A stretch of 64,000 nucleotides of DNA from assembly GCA_035236585.1 (NCBI GenBank), contig CP141128.1, positions 33,958,684 through 34,022,683 on the forward strand, in the 5' to 3' direction. Source of the DNA: Warburgia ugandensis (taxonomy: Eukaryota; Streptophyta; Magnoliopsida; Canellales; Canellaceae). Shown here in pieces: positions 1-11,454 of the stretch (the stretch's first letter is position 1; each line of letters begins with the position of its first letter). Below the pieces are notes generated by a model. That model ran no database searches, was not told the origin of the DNA, and saw nothing but the letters and a program-made list of their open reading frames with translations. Both the position numbers and the translations under genes were made by a program.

Positions 1-3000
1 ATCACTTAGTACCCTAGGATGTTTCGAAACACATTTGTCTAAACTATTTAAGCTATTGGATGATCCATGAGACAATGTATGAGCAATTTAAATGCTGAGA
101 AGTCCCATGGCACGATGCCAAAACATTATATGTCCTTGAAAGTTTAGGCACATTGACACTTCAAATCCTAAGATGTTCCCAAACACAATGTGTAAACTTT
201 TCAAGTCATGGATGATCCACGACCCAATGGCTAAGCATCTAAAGAGCTAGGAAGTCAAAATGGTACTATGCCAAAACAATACTTTTCCTTAGAAGCCCCT
301 AGGCACAATGTCGAATTGCTTCAAATCTTGGGAAGTGCCCCAACAAAATTTCAAAAATTTTCAAGCAATTGGATGATCATTGATGCAATGAATGATCACA
401 TTATGACAGGGAAGACCCAAGGTAAACTGTAAAAGCATTACTTGTCCTTGGAAGTTCATAGTCACAAAGTCAAATCACTTCGAGTCCTAGAAAGTTTCCA
501 AACATAATGGCTAAACTTTTTGAGCCTTTGGATGATCCTTGGAACAATATTCAGGCACTTTAAAAGCTTGATTGTACCAAAACATAATTCCAAAACATTA
601 CATGTGCTTGAATGTCCCTGCGGACAAAGTCAAAACCCCTTCGAGAACATAAAAAGTTCTAAAACATGATGTCTAAATTTTCAAGATGTTAGATGATCAT
701 TCGCACAATGTTCAGGCACCTTAAATGCTGGAAAGCCCTAGGCACAATGTCAAAGCAATACATGTCTTTGGAAGTCCTCAGAAACAAAGTTGAATTGCTT
801 TGAGTTGTAGGAAGTTTCCAAATGCAACGCCTGAACTTTTCAAGCGGTCAGATGATCCTTAGCCCAATGTCACCACATGTAAAACACTACCAAGTTACAT
901 GGTACGATGTCAAAACATTATGAGTCCTTGGAAGTCCCTAGGCATAGTGTCAAATTACTTCGAGTCTTGGAAAGTTCACAAATGTAAGGGATAAACTATT
1001 CATGCTGTTGGATGCTCCATGGAACAATTTTCCAACAAGTTAAGTGCTAAGAAGCCTGAAGGCACAATGTCAAAACATTAAAAGTCCATTGAAGACTCAA
1101 ATCCTAAAGTCAAATCTCTTCGAGTCCTGAAATGATCTCAAACACAATGTAAAAACTTTTCATGCCATTAGATGATCCTTGGCACAATCTTTGAGCATGT
1201 TAAATACTGTGAATTCCTAAGGCACAATGTCAAAACAATAAATTTACTTAGAAATCCTTGTGCACAAAAGTCAAATTGTTTTGATTCTTGTGGAGCTCTT
1301 AAACACAATTTCTAGACTTCTCAAGCTGTTTGATGATCCTTGGAACAATTCCTCAGAACTTTCTAATGTGGGAGGTCCTAAAGCACAATGCCAAAACATC
1401 ACATGTCCATGGAAGTTCCTAAGCACAAAGTCAAATCATTTCGAGCCCTAAGAAGCTATGAGGCACAATGTTTAAACATTCCATGCCATTGGTTGAGCCC
1501 TGGCGTTCGACCTCTTGAAGTGTTGGTAAGTCCCAAGTAACAATGGCAAAACTTTACATGTCCTTGGATGTCTATAGGCACAAAGCCAAATAAGTTTGTG
1601 CCTAGCAAGTACCCAACGACAATGTCCAAACTTTTAAAGCTATTGGATGATCCTTGGGAAAAAGTCTAGGCTCGTTAAAAGCTGGGAAGTTGTGAGGAAC
1701 AAGGCTACTTTACATGTCCTTGGAAGTCTCTAGGCCCAAAGAAAACCAAAAATCACTTTGAGTCCTAGGATGCTCCCACACACAATGTCTAAACATTTCA
1801 AGCTATTAGATGATCCTTGGCACAATGTCTAGGTAATTTAAATGCAGGGAAGACCCAAGGAACATAGTTTAAATAATACATATCATTGGAAATCCCTAAG
1901 AGCAATCTCAAAATCCTTTGAGTCTTGAGAAGTTCCCAAACATAATGTCCAATCTTTTTAAGCCATTGGATGATCCTTAACACAATGTCTAATAACTTTA
2001 AGCCCTGGTAAGTCTTGAGGTATAATGCCAGAACATTACATGTCCTTGGATGTACATACGCACAAAATCAAATCACTTCAAGTCTTCAGATGTTCTCAAG
2101 CACAATGTTTAAACTTTTCAAATTATCTAAACTTTTCAACCTTTTCAATGATCCTTAGAATAAAGTTTGAGCACTTTAAGCATTGGAAAGTCCTAAAGTC
2201 GTCAAAACATTACATGTCCATGGAAGGCCCGAGGCGCAAAGCCAAATCACTTCAATTTGAAGGATGTTCCCAGGAACAATGTCTAAACTTTGAACACCCT
2301 TGAATGAGCCTTAGCACAATGTCCAAGCACTTTATGTTATGGGAAGACCCATGACACAATGCCAAAACATTATATGTCCTTCGATGGACTAGTGACAAAG
2401 TCATATCACTTCGTGTCATGAGATGTTCCCAAACACAATGTCTAAATACTTTAAGCGACTAGATTATGTCAAATCAATGGCTAAGCATGTCTACCACAAT
2501 AAAGCCTAAGTCACAATGTCAAAATATTGCATGTCCATGGGGACCCTTGGGGAAAAAGTTGTATCACTTAAAACACTTGGATATTCACAGACATAATGAC
2601 TTAACTTTTCAAGTCATTTGATTATCCTTGGCACAATGTTAGGGAAATTTAAATTCTAGGAAGTCTCAAAGCACAATGACAAAACAATACAAGTCCTTGG
2701 AACTCTTGGGTACAATGTCAAATTGCTTTGAGTCCTAGGAACTTGTCAAACACAATGTCTAAATTTTCAAGCTGTTGAATGATCCTTGCTATAAGATCTA
2801 AGTACTTTAAGTGCTAGGAAGTCCAAGGTACAATGCCAAAGATTTAGATACCCTTGGAAGTCCCTAGGCACGAAGTTAAATCACTTTGAGTCCTGGAATG
2901 TTGCCAAATGTAATGTCTAAATTTTTCAAGCCATTGGATGATCCTTGACAAATGTCCTAACAACTAAAAATGTTGTGAAGACTCAAGGGACAATGTCTAC

Positions 3001-3766
3001 ATAATACATCTCCCATGGAAGTCCTTAGGGACAATGTTGAATCACTTTGAGTGATAGGACGTTCTCAAACACAATGTCTAAAATTTTCAAGCCATAGGAT
3101 GACCCTTGGTATAATGTCTGAGCATGTTAAGTAGTAGGATGTTTTATGGTACAATGTTAAAACATTATGTGTCTTTGATAGCCTCCAGGGATAATGTCAA
3201 ATTACTTTGAGTACTAGGTAGTTTCCAAACACAATCTCCAAAATTTTAAAGCTGTTGGATGATCTTGGCTACATTGTCTAAGCAATGTAAATAGGGACAA
3301 AGTTAACACATCTAGTCCTAGAATGTTCCCAAACATAATTTCAAAACTCTTGAAACTACTAGATGATCTTTTGAAACAATGTCCTAGCACATTAAATGCT
3401 TAGAAGTCAAAGGCACATGTTAACATGTACTTGCATACAATGTCAAATCACTTTGAGTCCTAGGATGCTCCCAAGCATAATGTCTAAACTTTTTAAACCA
3501 TTGGACTATCCTTGGCACAGTATCTGAGTGCATAAGTCATTGGTAAATCTAGTCATAATGTCAAAATATTATATGTCTATGGAAGTCCTTAGGCACAAAG
3601 TCAAATCACTTCAAGTGCAGGGATGTTCCCAAATACAATGTCTAAAGTTTTGAAATCATGTGACGATCCTTCGCCCAATACCTTAGCATTATATATGCTG
3701 AGAAGTCCCAAGGCATAATGCCGAAAGATTTAATGTCCTTGGATGTCCCAAGGCACAAAATCAATT
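1..3766 (+). repeat. Higher-order repeat, copy 1 (~3.77 kb)
   Basis: About 23-24 monomers repeated as a block from 3767. Shared non-consensus anchors include TGAATGATCACATTATG at 389 and 4154 (offset 3765) and CACATGTAAAACACT at 874 and 4630 (offset 3756), with the same monomer order between them. The left end lies outside the window, so the phase of the unit is arbitrary. Confidence 0.82.
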
Positions 3767-5770
3767 CACTTGGTGTCCTAGGATATTTTGAAATACATTA
3801 TCTAAACTTTTCAAGCAGTTGGATGATCCTTGGCATAATGTGTACGCAATTTAATTACCGACAAGTCCCATGGCACATTGCCGAAATATTGTATGTCCCT
3901 GGAAGTTTCTAAGCACATTAATACTTCAAATACTAAGATGTTCTCAAACACAATGTGTAAACTCTTTAAGTTGTGGATGATCCATGGCCTAATGTCCGAG
4001 CATATGAAGTGTTGGGAAGTCCAAAAGGTACCATGCCAAAACAATACGTGTCCTTAGAAGTCCTTAGCCAGAATGTCGAATTCTTTCAGATCCTGGGAAG
4101 TGCCCTAGCACAATGTCAAAAACTTTCAAGCCATTGGATGAGCATTGGTGCAATGAATGATCACATTATGGCAAGGACGACCCAAGGCACAATGTAAAGA
4201 CATTGCATGTCACTGAAAGTCCTTAAGCACAAAGTCAAATCACTTCGAGTCCTGGGAAGTTTCCAAACACAATGCCTAACTTTTCAAGCCTTTAGGTGAT
4301 CCTTAGCAAGTACTTCAAAAGCTTGGACGTACCAAGGCACAATGCCAAAACAGTACATGTGCTTAGATGTCCCTACAAACAAAGTTAAGCCTCTTTAAGA
4401 CCCTGAAAAGTTTCAAAACATGATCTCTAAACTTTTCAAGCTATTAGATGATCCTTAGCACAATGTTCAGGTACCTTAAATACTAGAAAGTCTTAAGGCA
4501 TAGTGTCAAAGCAATATATGTCCTTGATAGTCCTTAAAAACAAAGTCTAATCACTTTGAGTCCTAGAAAATTCCCAAACACAATCTTTAAACTTTTCAAC
4601 CTATTGGACGATCCTTGGCCCAATGTCTCCACATGTAAAACACTGAGAAGTTCCATGGTACAATGTCAAAACATTATGAGTTCTTGGAAATCCCTATGCA
4701 TAGTGTCAAATTTGAGTCCTAGTAAGTTACCAAACACAAGGGCTAAACTGTTCATGCTGTTGGATGCTCCATGAAACCATTATCCAACAAATTAAGTGCT
4801 AAGAAGTCTGAAGGCACAATGTAAAAGCATTATAAGTCCATGGAAGACTCAATGCCAAAAGTCAAATAACTTTGAATCCTAAAATGTTCTCAAACACAAT
4901 CTAAAAACATCTCATACCATTGGATGATCCTTGGCACAATGTTCGAGCATGTTAAACACTATAAAGTCCAAAAGCACAATGTCAAAAAGCTTCTAGTCCG
5001 AAGAAGTTCTAAACACAATGTCCAATCTTTTCAATCCATTCGACGATTCTTAACACAATGTCTGAGAACTTTAAGACCTGAGGCTTAATGTCATAACATT
5101 ACATGTTCTTTGATGTCCTTAGGGAAAAAATCAAATCACTTTAAGTCTTGGGATGTTCCCAAACACAATATCTAAACTTTCCAAACCATTGGTTGATCCT
5201 TGGCACAATGTCTGAGTATGTCAAGCTCTATGAAGCTAGTGGACACAAAATCCAAATCACTTCGAGTCCTTGAAAGCTCCCCATTGTGTTGTCTAAACTT
5301 TTCAAGCTATTGGATGATCCTTGGCATAAAGTTTGAGCACTTTGAGTGCTGAAAAGTCCCAAAGCATTGTCAAAACATAACATATCCATAGAAGTCCACA
5401 GGCACAAAGCCAAATCACTTTGATTCAAGGGATGTTCCAAGGTATAATGTCTAAATTTTGCATGCCTTCAATGAGCCTTGTCATAATGTCCAAGCACGTT
5501 AAGTGATCAGAAGACCTAAGGCACAATGCCAAAATATTATATGTCCTTGGATGTCTCTAGTCACAAAGTCATATCACTTCATGCCTTGGGAAGTTCCAAA
5601 CACAATGTCAAAACTCTGGAAAATGTTGGATGACATTAAATACTGATAAGTCCTTGGCACAATGTTACCATGTCTGTGGATGTCCCTAGGCGTAAGGTCA
5701 AATCACTTTCCAGTCCTAGGATACTCCTAAGCAGTGTTTACACTTTTCAAAGCATTGAAATATCCTTGGC
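3767..5770 (+). repeat. Higher-order repeat, copy 2 (shortened)
   Basis: Collinear with copy 1. After about 4.95 kb the offset to copy 1 drops from about 3760 to about 3080-3170 (for example the monomers at 1.95-2.05 kb pair with 5.01-5.13 kb, and 2.18-2.45 kb with 5.35-5.60 kb). This means about four monomers are missing. The copy then ends at the unassigned insert at 5771. Confidence 0.75.
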
Positions 5771-6172
5771 AGCCCTAAGAGTCCATCCTTAGGAGACAGA
5801 AGTAATTGCCAAAAAAACACTAGACTAATTTGCCATCCTGTGTAAGCTCCAACTGACTGAACGAAGAAGGTAGGAACTCTACTTTGATTTTGATGAATGC
5901 TTGTCAGATAGAGTGGATCAAGAAAGCTTCGCCCAAAGTGCTTTTCATAAGAGCTTAACTAATAGAGCACCAGTTGGTTAAGATCCTCTTGATGACTTCA
6001 AAAGAAATCTTTCACTCTAGTTCCATGGAGTTTGTTTCATCAATCTTTCCTGAGGACTCTGACTTTGTCTATATCTATATGGCCTCTCTAGTTAAATTCT
6101 GAGTTTAAATGACATTGGGGGCTAGAAGAGTAGGAGTTTGGGCCATGGATGATGGTGAAGTGCTACGAAGAA
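5771..6172. other. Unassigned ~400-bp insert in the satellite
   Basis: The satellite stops after GATATCCTTGGCA-like sequence near 5770 and resumes near 6173 with a monomer that matches 3.55 kb. The intervening DNA has no satellite cores, no long open frame, no clear terminal inverted repeat and no primer-binding site. It could be the remnant of a transposon or a genic fragment; I cannot place it. Confidence 0.5.
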
Positions 6173-6555
6173 AATCCAAGTCACATTGTCAAAATATTAT
6201 ATGTCCATGGAAGTCCATAAGCACAGAGTCAAATCACTTCAAGTCATGACATGTTCCCAAACACAACGTCAAATGTTTTCAAATCACATAATGATCATTA
6301 GCCCAATGCCTTAGCAATTTATATGCTGAAAAGTTCTGAGGCACAATGCCGAAAGATTAAATGTCCTTCAATGTCCTTAGGCACAAAGTCAAATCACTTG
6401 GTGTCCTAGGATGTTTTGAAACACATTGTCTAAAATTTTTGAGTTGTTGGATGATCCTTGACACTATGTCCACGCAATATAAATGTTGAGAAGTCCCATG
6501 GCACAATGCCAAAACATTATATGTCTTGAAAGTTCCTGGGCACATTGACACTATC
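6173..6555 (+). repeat. Satellite, start of a third higher-order copy
   Basis: Two to three monomers that match 3560-3930 (and, from about 6390, also 1-165) better than any other monomers, including the shared phrase CACTTGGTGTCCTAGGAT. The copy is cut in mid-monomer at about 6555 by the element to its right. Confidence 0.8.
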
Positions 6556-8428
6556 GCGTTATATACATATGAATCTCAAAATAATGGACCTTTTAAGCAT
6601 AAACAAGACCCAATCAAGTGTGTAGCTATCAATACCAAGATGAATAGACTACCTACACCATGCACATGGGAAACATGGTACATAAGGCCACGACCTACGA
6701 TGACATTATCGACCTAAATCCAACCTTTTATAAAGTTTCAAAGATGGATGATTAATCCTTAACCCTCCTAGCATAGCATCCAATGGGCCACCATATGCCC
6801 TGCATAACATAATAATATTAGGCACGATAACAAGCCACCATAGAATTCCATGCACTAGTGAAAGCATGCAAGTCAATCTCATCATATGATACACCCATGT
6901 AAAGCAACCCTCACAAGGTTGAGTATGAGGATTCCTCACTAAAATCTAGATAGTGTATAAAATTTGCTTTTAACACTCTTTTAGGGTTGCAATTTCCTCA
7001 TAATTGGGGCTTCATATCTGAGTGTCCCTCACCATTTGTATGTTAGTTTATTCATCTAAACATAATACCACAGTTCAAATTATCCAAAATTATAGAACTA
7101 TCAAATTTCATTCAATCCATGACTCCTAACTAGGTGATCTTAGCCACGTAGGCTGTTGGTCTACTTTCCGCATAATGGATCATCTAAGGCTATTAAAATT
7201 CTAATCAGTCATTCACTAATGACTGATCACTGATCTGATGGGGAACAGTGTCAAATCACCCTTTGATCTACTGTTCATTCTCTAAATTAGTTATCTGAAA
7301 GCTGGAAGTGGTTGGATCTTGATCTCAACATGTTATTAGACATATTTAGCAAATGGATTAGTGAAATTTACCTCATCCTATGTCAAATTGGGGTTCAAAA
7401 ATGCAATGGCAGCATCTAATCATCGATCCTACAGCCTAACCTAACATTTCATTGATCTAGCAGACGGCCAAAATTGTTTGGTCAATCTCAGGCTTCGATC
7501 GATGATTTTTGCCCAATTTGAGCCATTCTAGGTCTGTGTTCATTCATTTCTATTTATATATTAAGAAATCTATGGCTGGGTCTTCCATGAAACCTAGATC
7601 TAGGATGAAATCGTAAGCATTTTACCTAAAAATCCAAATAAAGAGTTGGGTTTTATGGATCTTATCTTCAAAGCACGTCTCTATGCTTCCTCTAGGCTCG
7701 AATGAGCAAGATTGACTTTGTTTTTAGGTGAAACTCCCATGATCTCGTTGTAGGCTACTCTCCTATTCAATCAATCGGAAATAACAATGCAGATAATCCA
7801 TTTTTCTTGGTGTTTTGGTTCTTGCTCATGTGTTAAAGAGAATGATAGGTTCAAATCGACAATTCGAGCAATCACCTTCTCCGATGAACCCCTACATCTC
7901 CGAAAAACCTAGAAAGTCTCTTTCTCTTCATGCTGGTGTGAAGAGTTTCTCTAACATGCAAGGTTTCTCTTTTCCCCTTTCCTTTCCTTTTCACTCACTT
8001 CTCCTTCTCCTTCTCTTCTCTCTCTCCTTCCTTCTTCTTCCCCTATTCAGCTCCTCCTCTTCATTGGTTTTTCTCTATGTTGGGTTTAGGATGAGCAGAC
8101 CGTACAATCTATTTCATTTGGTTTAAGAGAGAGGGGATGTCGATATCAATTTGGCCCCCTCCTTCAATAATATTTTTATTTTTTCCAAAATACTCTCATA
8201 TGATAAGTCATCAAATCTCACCCATCCGATCTCTGATTTCAATATTCTTTGTGTCATTGGAATCATATCAATGTATACTTTTCATTTTTTATAGTTTCAA
8301 GTCAAAAATTTTAGTTTTGAAAGGGGTCACTTTCATAAAACTCAATTTTACTGAATTCAATTCCTGATTTTTATCTCACAAAATATATTAATTGTACCAA
8401 AAAGAACTCAAAATTGAGGGTTGTTACA
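6556..8428 (-). mobile_element. 3' LTR (with leftward flank) of a minus-strand Ty3/gypsy element
   Basis: Read on the minus strand, an LTR starts at 8428 with TGTAACAACCC directly downstream of a polypurine tract. It carries a segment near 8130-8155 (GGGGCCAAATTGATATCG on the minus strand) that is also found in the LTRs of the element at 15.0-17.5 kb, so the two are related. A pyrimidine-rich block on the + strand lies at 7975-8060. The far (left) LTR end is not clear; the stretch from 6556 to about 6960 is assigned only by position. No coding sequence is supported here. Confidence 0.65.
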
Positions 8429-8464
8429 TTCTCCCTCCTTATAAGAATTTTGTCTTCGAAATTC
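8429..8464 (-). other. Polypurine tract and upstream motif, minus-strand gypsy element
   Basis: On the minus strand the sequence reads GAATTTCGAAGACAAAATTC followed by an AAGGAGGGAGAA purine run that ends at the LTR start. This TTTCGA(G/A)GACAAAATTC plus purine tract arrangement is a standard ending of plant chromovirus-type Ty3/gypsy elements and sets the orientation. Confidence 0.85.
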
Positions 8465-10002
8465 TTTCCACATATCTTTAGTTGAATCTAAAAGCATTCA
8501 CATCTCACAAAATACGATATTCTTACCAAAATTTTCAAAAGTTGGCATCATTAAGTAGGCAATTTTTTCATGTCATCCCATTAGTTATCAACTCATCATA
8601 TAGGCTAATATACATCAAATCATCTTGAATCAACCATTTGTAATATACTTGAAGCCTGCTAGTGCTTCTCCACACCCACCCTCATCGCTACTCACAAATA
8701 TAGAGGGTAAATATAATTCTGAGTACACGTAAGAAAATAATCTCATATAATATCACACATCATTGTCATACCCCTCATCTAGTGAAAAAATCAAGCTTAT
8801 ATATGTAATATAAAAACAACATCCACATCACTGCTATCCTGGAGAAGTCAATAACTAGACTATAGTAGTTCATAAGACTACGGAAACTATGAACTTGAAA
8901 CACCAATTTGGCTAATCCCAGCACATCATTGTTTCAAGAAACTGCCTCTCTATTAGTCAAGGTATCGTGGTCAAAGAAATTCACTTCCTCTTACCATAAC
9001 TCACACTTACAAATATTTGCAACAAGTGATGAGTCCTTATACACTCCAAATAATGTAGAAGGATTCCTTGTGCTCCTCTATACAAGAATACTATCTACCA
9101 ACACAATCATGACCCATCTAAATAACTTATGAAAATTCAATCCATCATATCCATGAATACTATCAATGCATTGGTCCCAGCAATTGGTACTACCCAGGCA
9201 ATCATAACAAGTCCTAAAATCATCTTAAAGACATCTTAGTCCATAATCCTCAACCAATAATAACAAAATATCTTGTCAATCTTGTAAACCACTTGCACTA
9301 TTCATAGCTGATCAAATGGCCCATCAATACACGATGTGTCCTTTTTCCTCAAGAAGAGAACTAGAGTACTCTATAAAGACCCACTAGGTCTGTTAAACTC
9401 TCATCAAGTAACTCCTCTAGCTCGACTGAGACCATCTTGTATGGCACATTGGAAAAAAGCATTATACCTTATGCCAAATCAATATCAAAATTAATCTTCT
9501 ACGGCAAAGATCTTGGAAGTTCCTTAGAAAAGATTGTGAACTCTTGCACATCATCTCTGTGCTCAATCTCTGATCGCTAGCTGTCCTCCACTAGAATACA
9601 AACAAGGAAGACCCACTGCCCTCTGAAAAAGTACCACACACCTTCAAGGTAGAAATAACACAAACCTCAGTGTTGCCCCTTCCCACATAGGAATGAGGTC
9701 ACTAGTTATAAAGGTATACTAAAAGTAACCTTCTCCTTATAACAATCAACTATCTCCTCATAAGTAGCTGACCAAATCATCCCTAAGATGGCATCATAAT
9801 CAACCATATTGACTAAGATGACATCATCATTCATCATCTCACTCGCTATGTCTATAAATGCCCATGCCCCTGAAGGTACTCACTAGCCTTAAATAACTCT
9901 CCTGCTAAAGTCATAATATCCAACTGAAAGGATATCACATAGGCATGTCCAAGTAGAATGCAAAAACATATGAATGGAAGAATTACTGGATCCTTGCAAG
10001 TA
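8465..10002 (-). pseudogene. pol: Decayed Ty3/gypsy pol (protease and reverse transcriptase pieces), minus strand
   Basis: No open frame survives, but conserved pol blocks appear in the right order on the minus strand. The protease end reads MVDYDAILGMIW followed by EEIVDCYKEKVTF (about 9820-9735), which matches the family motif FDAILGMDWL...VDC..K.V.F. The start of reverse transcriptase reads VPYKMVSVELEELLDESL (about 9455-9395), matching the usual APYRMAP.EL.EL..QL. A decayed YVDD-like segment, VLVDSILV, is near 9100; CELW then a stop then EEVNFFDH near 8990 matches CEFWL.EV.FLGH; and SFRSLMNYYSLVIDFSRIA near 8870 matches SFLGLAGYYRRFV..FS.IA. Stops and frameshifts occur throughout. RNase H and integrase were not recognised between 8465 and 8800. 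The right end is cut at the LTR remnant at 10003. Confidence 0.8.
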
Positions 10003-10023
10003 AATGCTAGTCTAGGGTGATCT

Positions 10024-10246
10024 ATGTCTCCTTGGGTGAAGATCCCTCTAGAACAGCAACAGGAACTGAAAATTCCTTTTCAGTTTGCTTAGGTTAAAGA
10101 AATTTTTTTATTAAGATTCTAAAAATGAGGGGGCGGGTTCCTTGTATGTCAGTTGAAGAAGGCCAAATGTGGAAGCAACCAATGCTTTGGTCATTCAGTT
10201 AACTCCATGCTTGATGTCATGCTGGAAAAAGGGGGAGTTTTAGCTA

Positions 10247-10279
<33 letters not shown>

Positions 10280-10300
10280 TTTTCCATATGAAAGAAAATC
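10024..10300 (-). mobile_element. Organellar DNA insertion (NUPT or NUMT), ~277 bp
   Basis: This stretch interrupts the LTR remnant; the other copies read through directly. Its right end holds a chloroplast-type trnM 3' half. The remaining 230 bases show no satellite or LTR similarity. Plant mitochondria commonly carry a chloroplast-derived trnM, so the donor could be plastid or mitochondrial DNA. ATCT occurs at both edges (GTGATCT on the left, AAAATCT on the right), consistent with microhomology joining. Confidence 0.65.
10251..10294 (-). pseudogene. trnM-CAU: Chloroplast-type elongator tRNA-Met (CAU), 3' half
   Basis: On the minus strand the sequence runs from the anticodon loop (CTTTCATATGG, anticodon CAT) through the T-arm (GTCATTGGTTCAAATCC) to the acceptor 3' end (AATAGTAGGTA). 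This matches plant plastid trnM-CAU from about base 30 to the end, apart from a few changes in the lower anticodon stem and variable loop. The 5' half with the D-arm and acceptor 5' strand is missing, so no mature tRNA can form. It also contains an intact B-box-like GGTTCAAATCC. It marks the surrounding segment as organelle-derived. Confidence 0.85.
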
Positions 10301-10513
10301 TTAACCTTCAATTCTAATTTACTTTCTTGATTGAAAGAAATATAATCCATTTAATCATTCATCACCTCATCTTGTAAATCTTTCTAATGTAAATCTTTTA
10401 GCATCATTAGAGTAGAATAATTTAATTGTATAAATTTAGACTATATCCTCCATGGGGATTTGACCTTGCAACACTACAATTGACTACTATACAGTATAGG
10501 AGAACCCTCAACA

Positions 10514-10941
10514 GGTATCCCTGGACACAAAGTCAAATCACTTGAGTCCTTAGATGTTCTCAAACAAAATGTCTAATCTTCTCAAACTATTGGATGATCC
10601 TTGGCATAATGTCTGAGCATGTTAAGCATTGGAAAGTCTCAAAGCTTAGTGTCAAAATAATACATTTACTTAGAAGTCCCTAGGCATGAAGTGAAATTGC
10701 ATCTAGTCCTTGGATATTCCCAAATACAATATCTATACTATTCTAGCTGTTGGATGATCCTTGACCCAATGGCTGAGCGCAATAAGCACCGAAAAGTCCC
10801 ACGTCACAATTCCAAAACATTACATGCCCATGAAAGTCCAATGGCACAAAGTCAAACCACTTCGAGTCCTACAAAGTTACTAGGCACAATGTTGAACTTC
10901 TCATGCCCTTGCATGAAATGCCAAAGTCCTTTAAGAGCTCA
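10514..10941 (+). repeat. Satellite block 2a
   Basis: Nearly three monomers, collinear with 49909-50420 and with the reverse complement of about 28.38-28.63 kb (shared CATGAAATG variant near 10912 and, reversed, near 28391). The block is interrupted at 10942 by TRIM elements and resumes at 12212. Confidence 0.88.
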
Positions 10942-11454
10942 TGTATACCCTGGGAGTCCAACAGTCACAGTATTGTCTGCTTTGGGGTGCCCATACACCC
11001 CTCTAGATTTCTTCTTCCCCGATTTCATAGAAAAAATGCATTGTGACCATTAGAGTTCCCCGACCTCTTATAAATAGCCTAGTTTTCTCTCCCTAAGTGA
11101 TGTGGGACTAACTCTCTATCCTTCACCCCAACCCAAAAGCCTGCTAGCCTTGCTCGCCCTCATCAGCCCAAGGCTTCACATCTTCCCCCCTTAGGAAACA
11201 CACGTCCTTGCGTGGCCTCAACCACCAAGCACCCGCGTGCTGCTAATCACCACACTATGAGGGGAACTGGCTTTGATACCATTTGTAATATGCAAGAGTC
11301 CAATAGTGTGATATTTTCTACTTTGGCATAGTGTGCCTCATGGCTTTAAAACACATCACAACTATTAGAGATTCACATACTCTTATAACCATCCCAAATC
11401 CTTCTCCCCGAGTAATGTGGGACTAACTCTTAGTCCCTCAGCTGTCTCCCCCCT
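10942..11454 (-). mobile_element. TRIM retrotransposon, minus strand
   Basis: A short non-coding LTR element. On the minus strand: a diverged 5' LTR (about 11454 down to 11284), a primer-binding site, a short internal region, then a 3' LTR (11146 down to 10942) ending in TA(C)A-like terminal sequence. Both LTRs share the block TTAGTCCCACAT...TTATAAG with the neighbouring + strand TRIM. It has no gag or pol, as is usual for TRIMs. The 5' LTR is much more diverged than the 3' LTR and its outer end is not sharply defined. Confidence 0.75.
11269..11281 (-). other. Primer-binding site (tRNA-iMet type) of the minus-strand TRIM
   Basis: Minus strand TGGTATCAAAGCC differs by one base from the common plant TGGTATCAGAGCC site complementary to initiator tRNA-Met, and sits a few bases inside the 5' LTR. 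Confidence 0.85.

Larger units (their letters stand above)
1..5770 (+). repeat. Degenerate ~160-bp satellite array, + orientation (block 1)
   Basis: About 36 tandem monomers. The diagnostic GATGATCCTTGG-like segment recurs about every 158-160 bases (near 60, 210, 372, 530, 691, 850, 1010, 1170, 1330 and onward). Each monomer holds four 40-bp subunits with cores CACAATGTC, GGCACAATGTC, GGCACAATGTC and GGCACAAAGTC. Monomers are diverged and carry small indels. Short open frames in every phase are chance products: the unit length is not a multiple of three and no frame is kept between monomers. I do not recognise the family. Confidence 0.93.
10003..10513 (+). mobile_element. LTR 3'-end remnant (copy A of the 28.6-31.0 kb LTR) with an organellar-like insert
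   Basis: The 21 bases at 10003-10023 and then 10301-10513 match, in order, 49671-49908 and the reverse complement of 28639-28880. The right end reads AGAACCCTCAACA, the CA-ending LTR terminus, followed directly by satellite at the same phase as at 28.6 kb. The 10024-10300 stretch is absent from the other copies and is annotated separately. Confidence 0.8.

Noticed and set aside
2804..2820. GCACTTTAAGTGC-like dyad in subunit 2 as a centromere-protein box
   Set aside because: The short dyad is present in many but not all monomers and has no known match; there is no evidence for protein binding.
1..5770. Regular repeats with spacers as a possible CRISPR array
   Set aside because: The 40-bp regularity is that of degenerate tandem subunits with similar, not unique, sequence between cores; the setting is plant satellite DNA with retrotransposons.
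1..5770. Many 60-140-codon open frames in the satellite arrays (all blocks)
   Set aside because: They occur in several frames and on both strands, are not kept from monomer to monomer, and the unit length is not divisible by three.
7815..8126. 103-codon open frame with a hydrophobic C-terminal half
   Set aside because: Lies antisense in a gypsy LTR; the apparent membrane segment is the translation of a CTT/CTC-rich run.
10027..10080. Minus-strand frame EFSVPVAVLEGSSPKET as part of the adjacent gypsy protease
   Set aside because: The stretch is absent from paralogous LTR copies and is continuous with the trnM-bearing insert; the short frame is best taken as chance.
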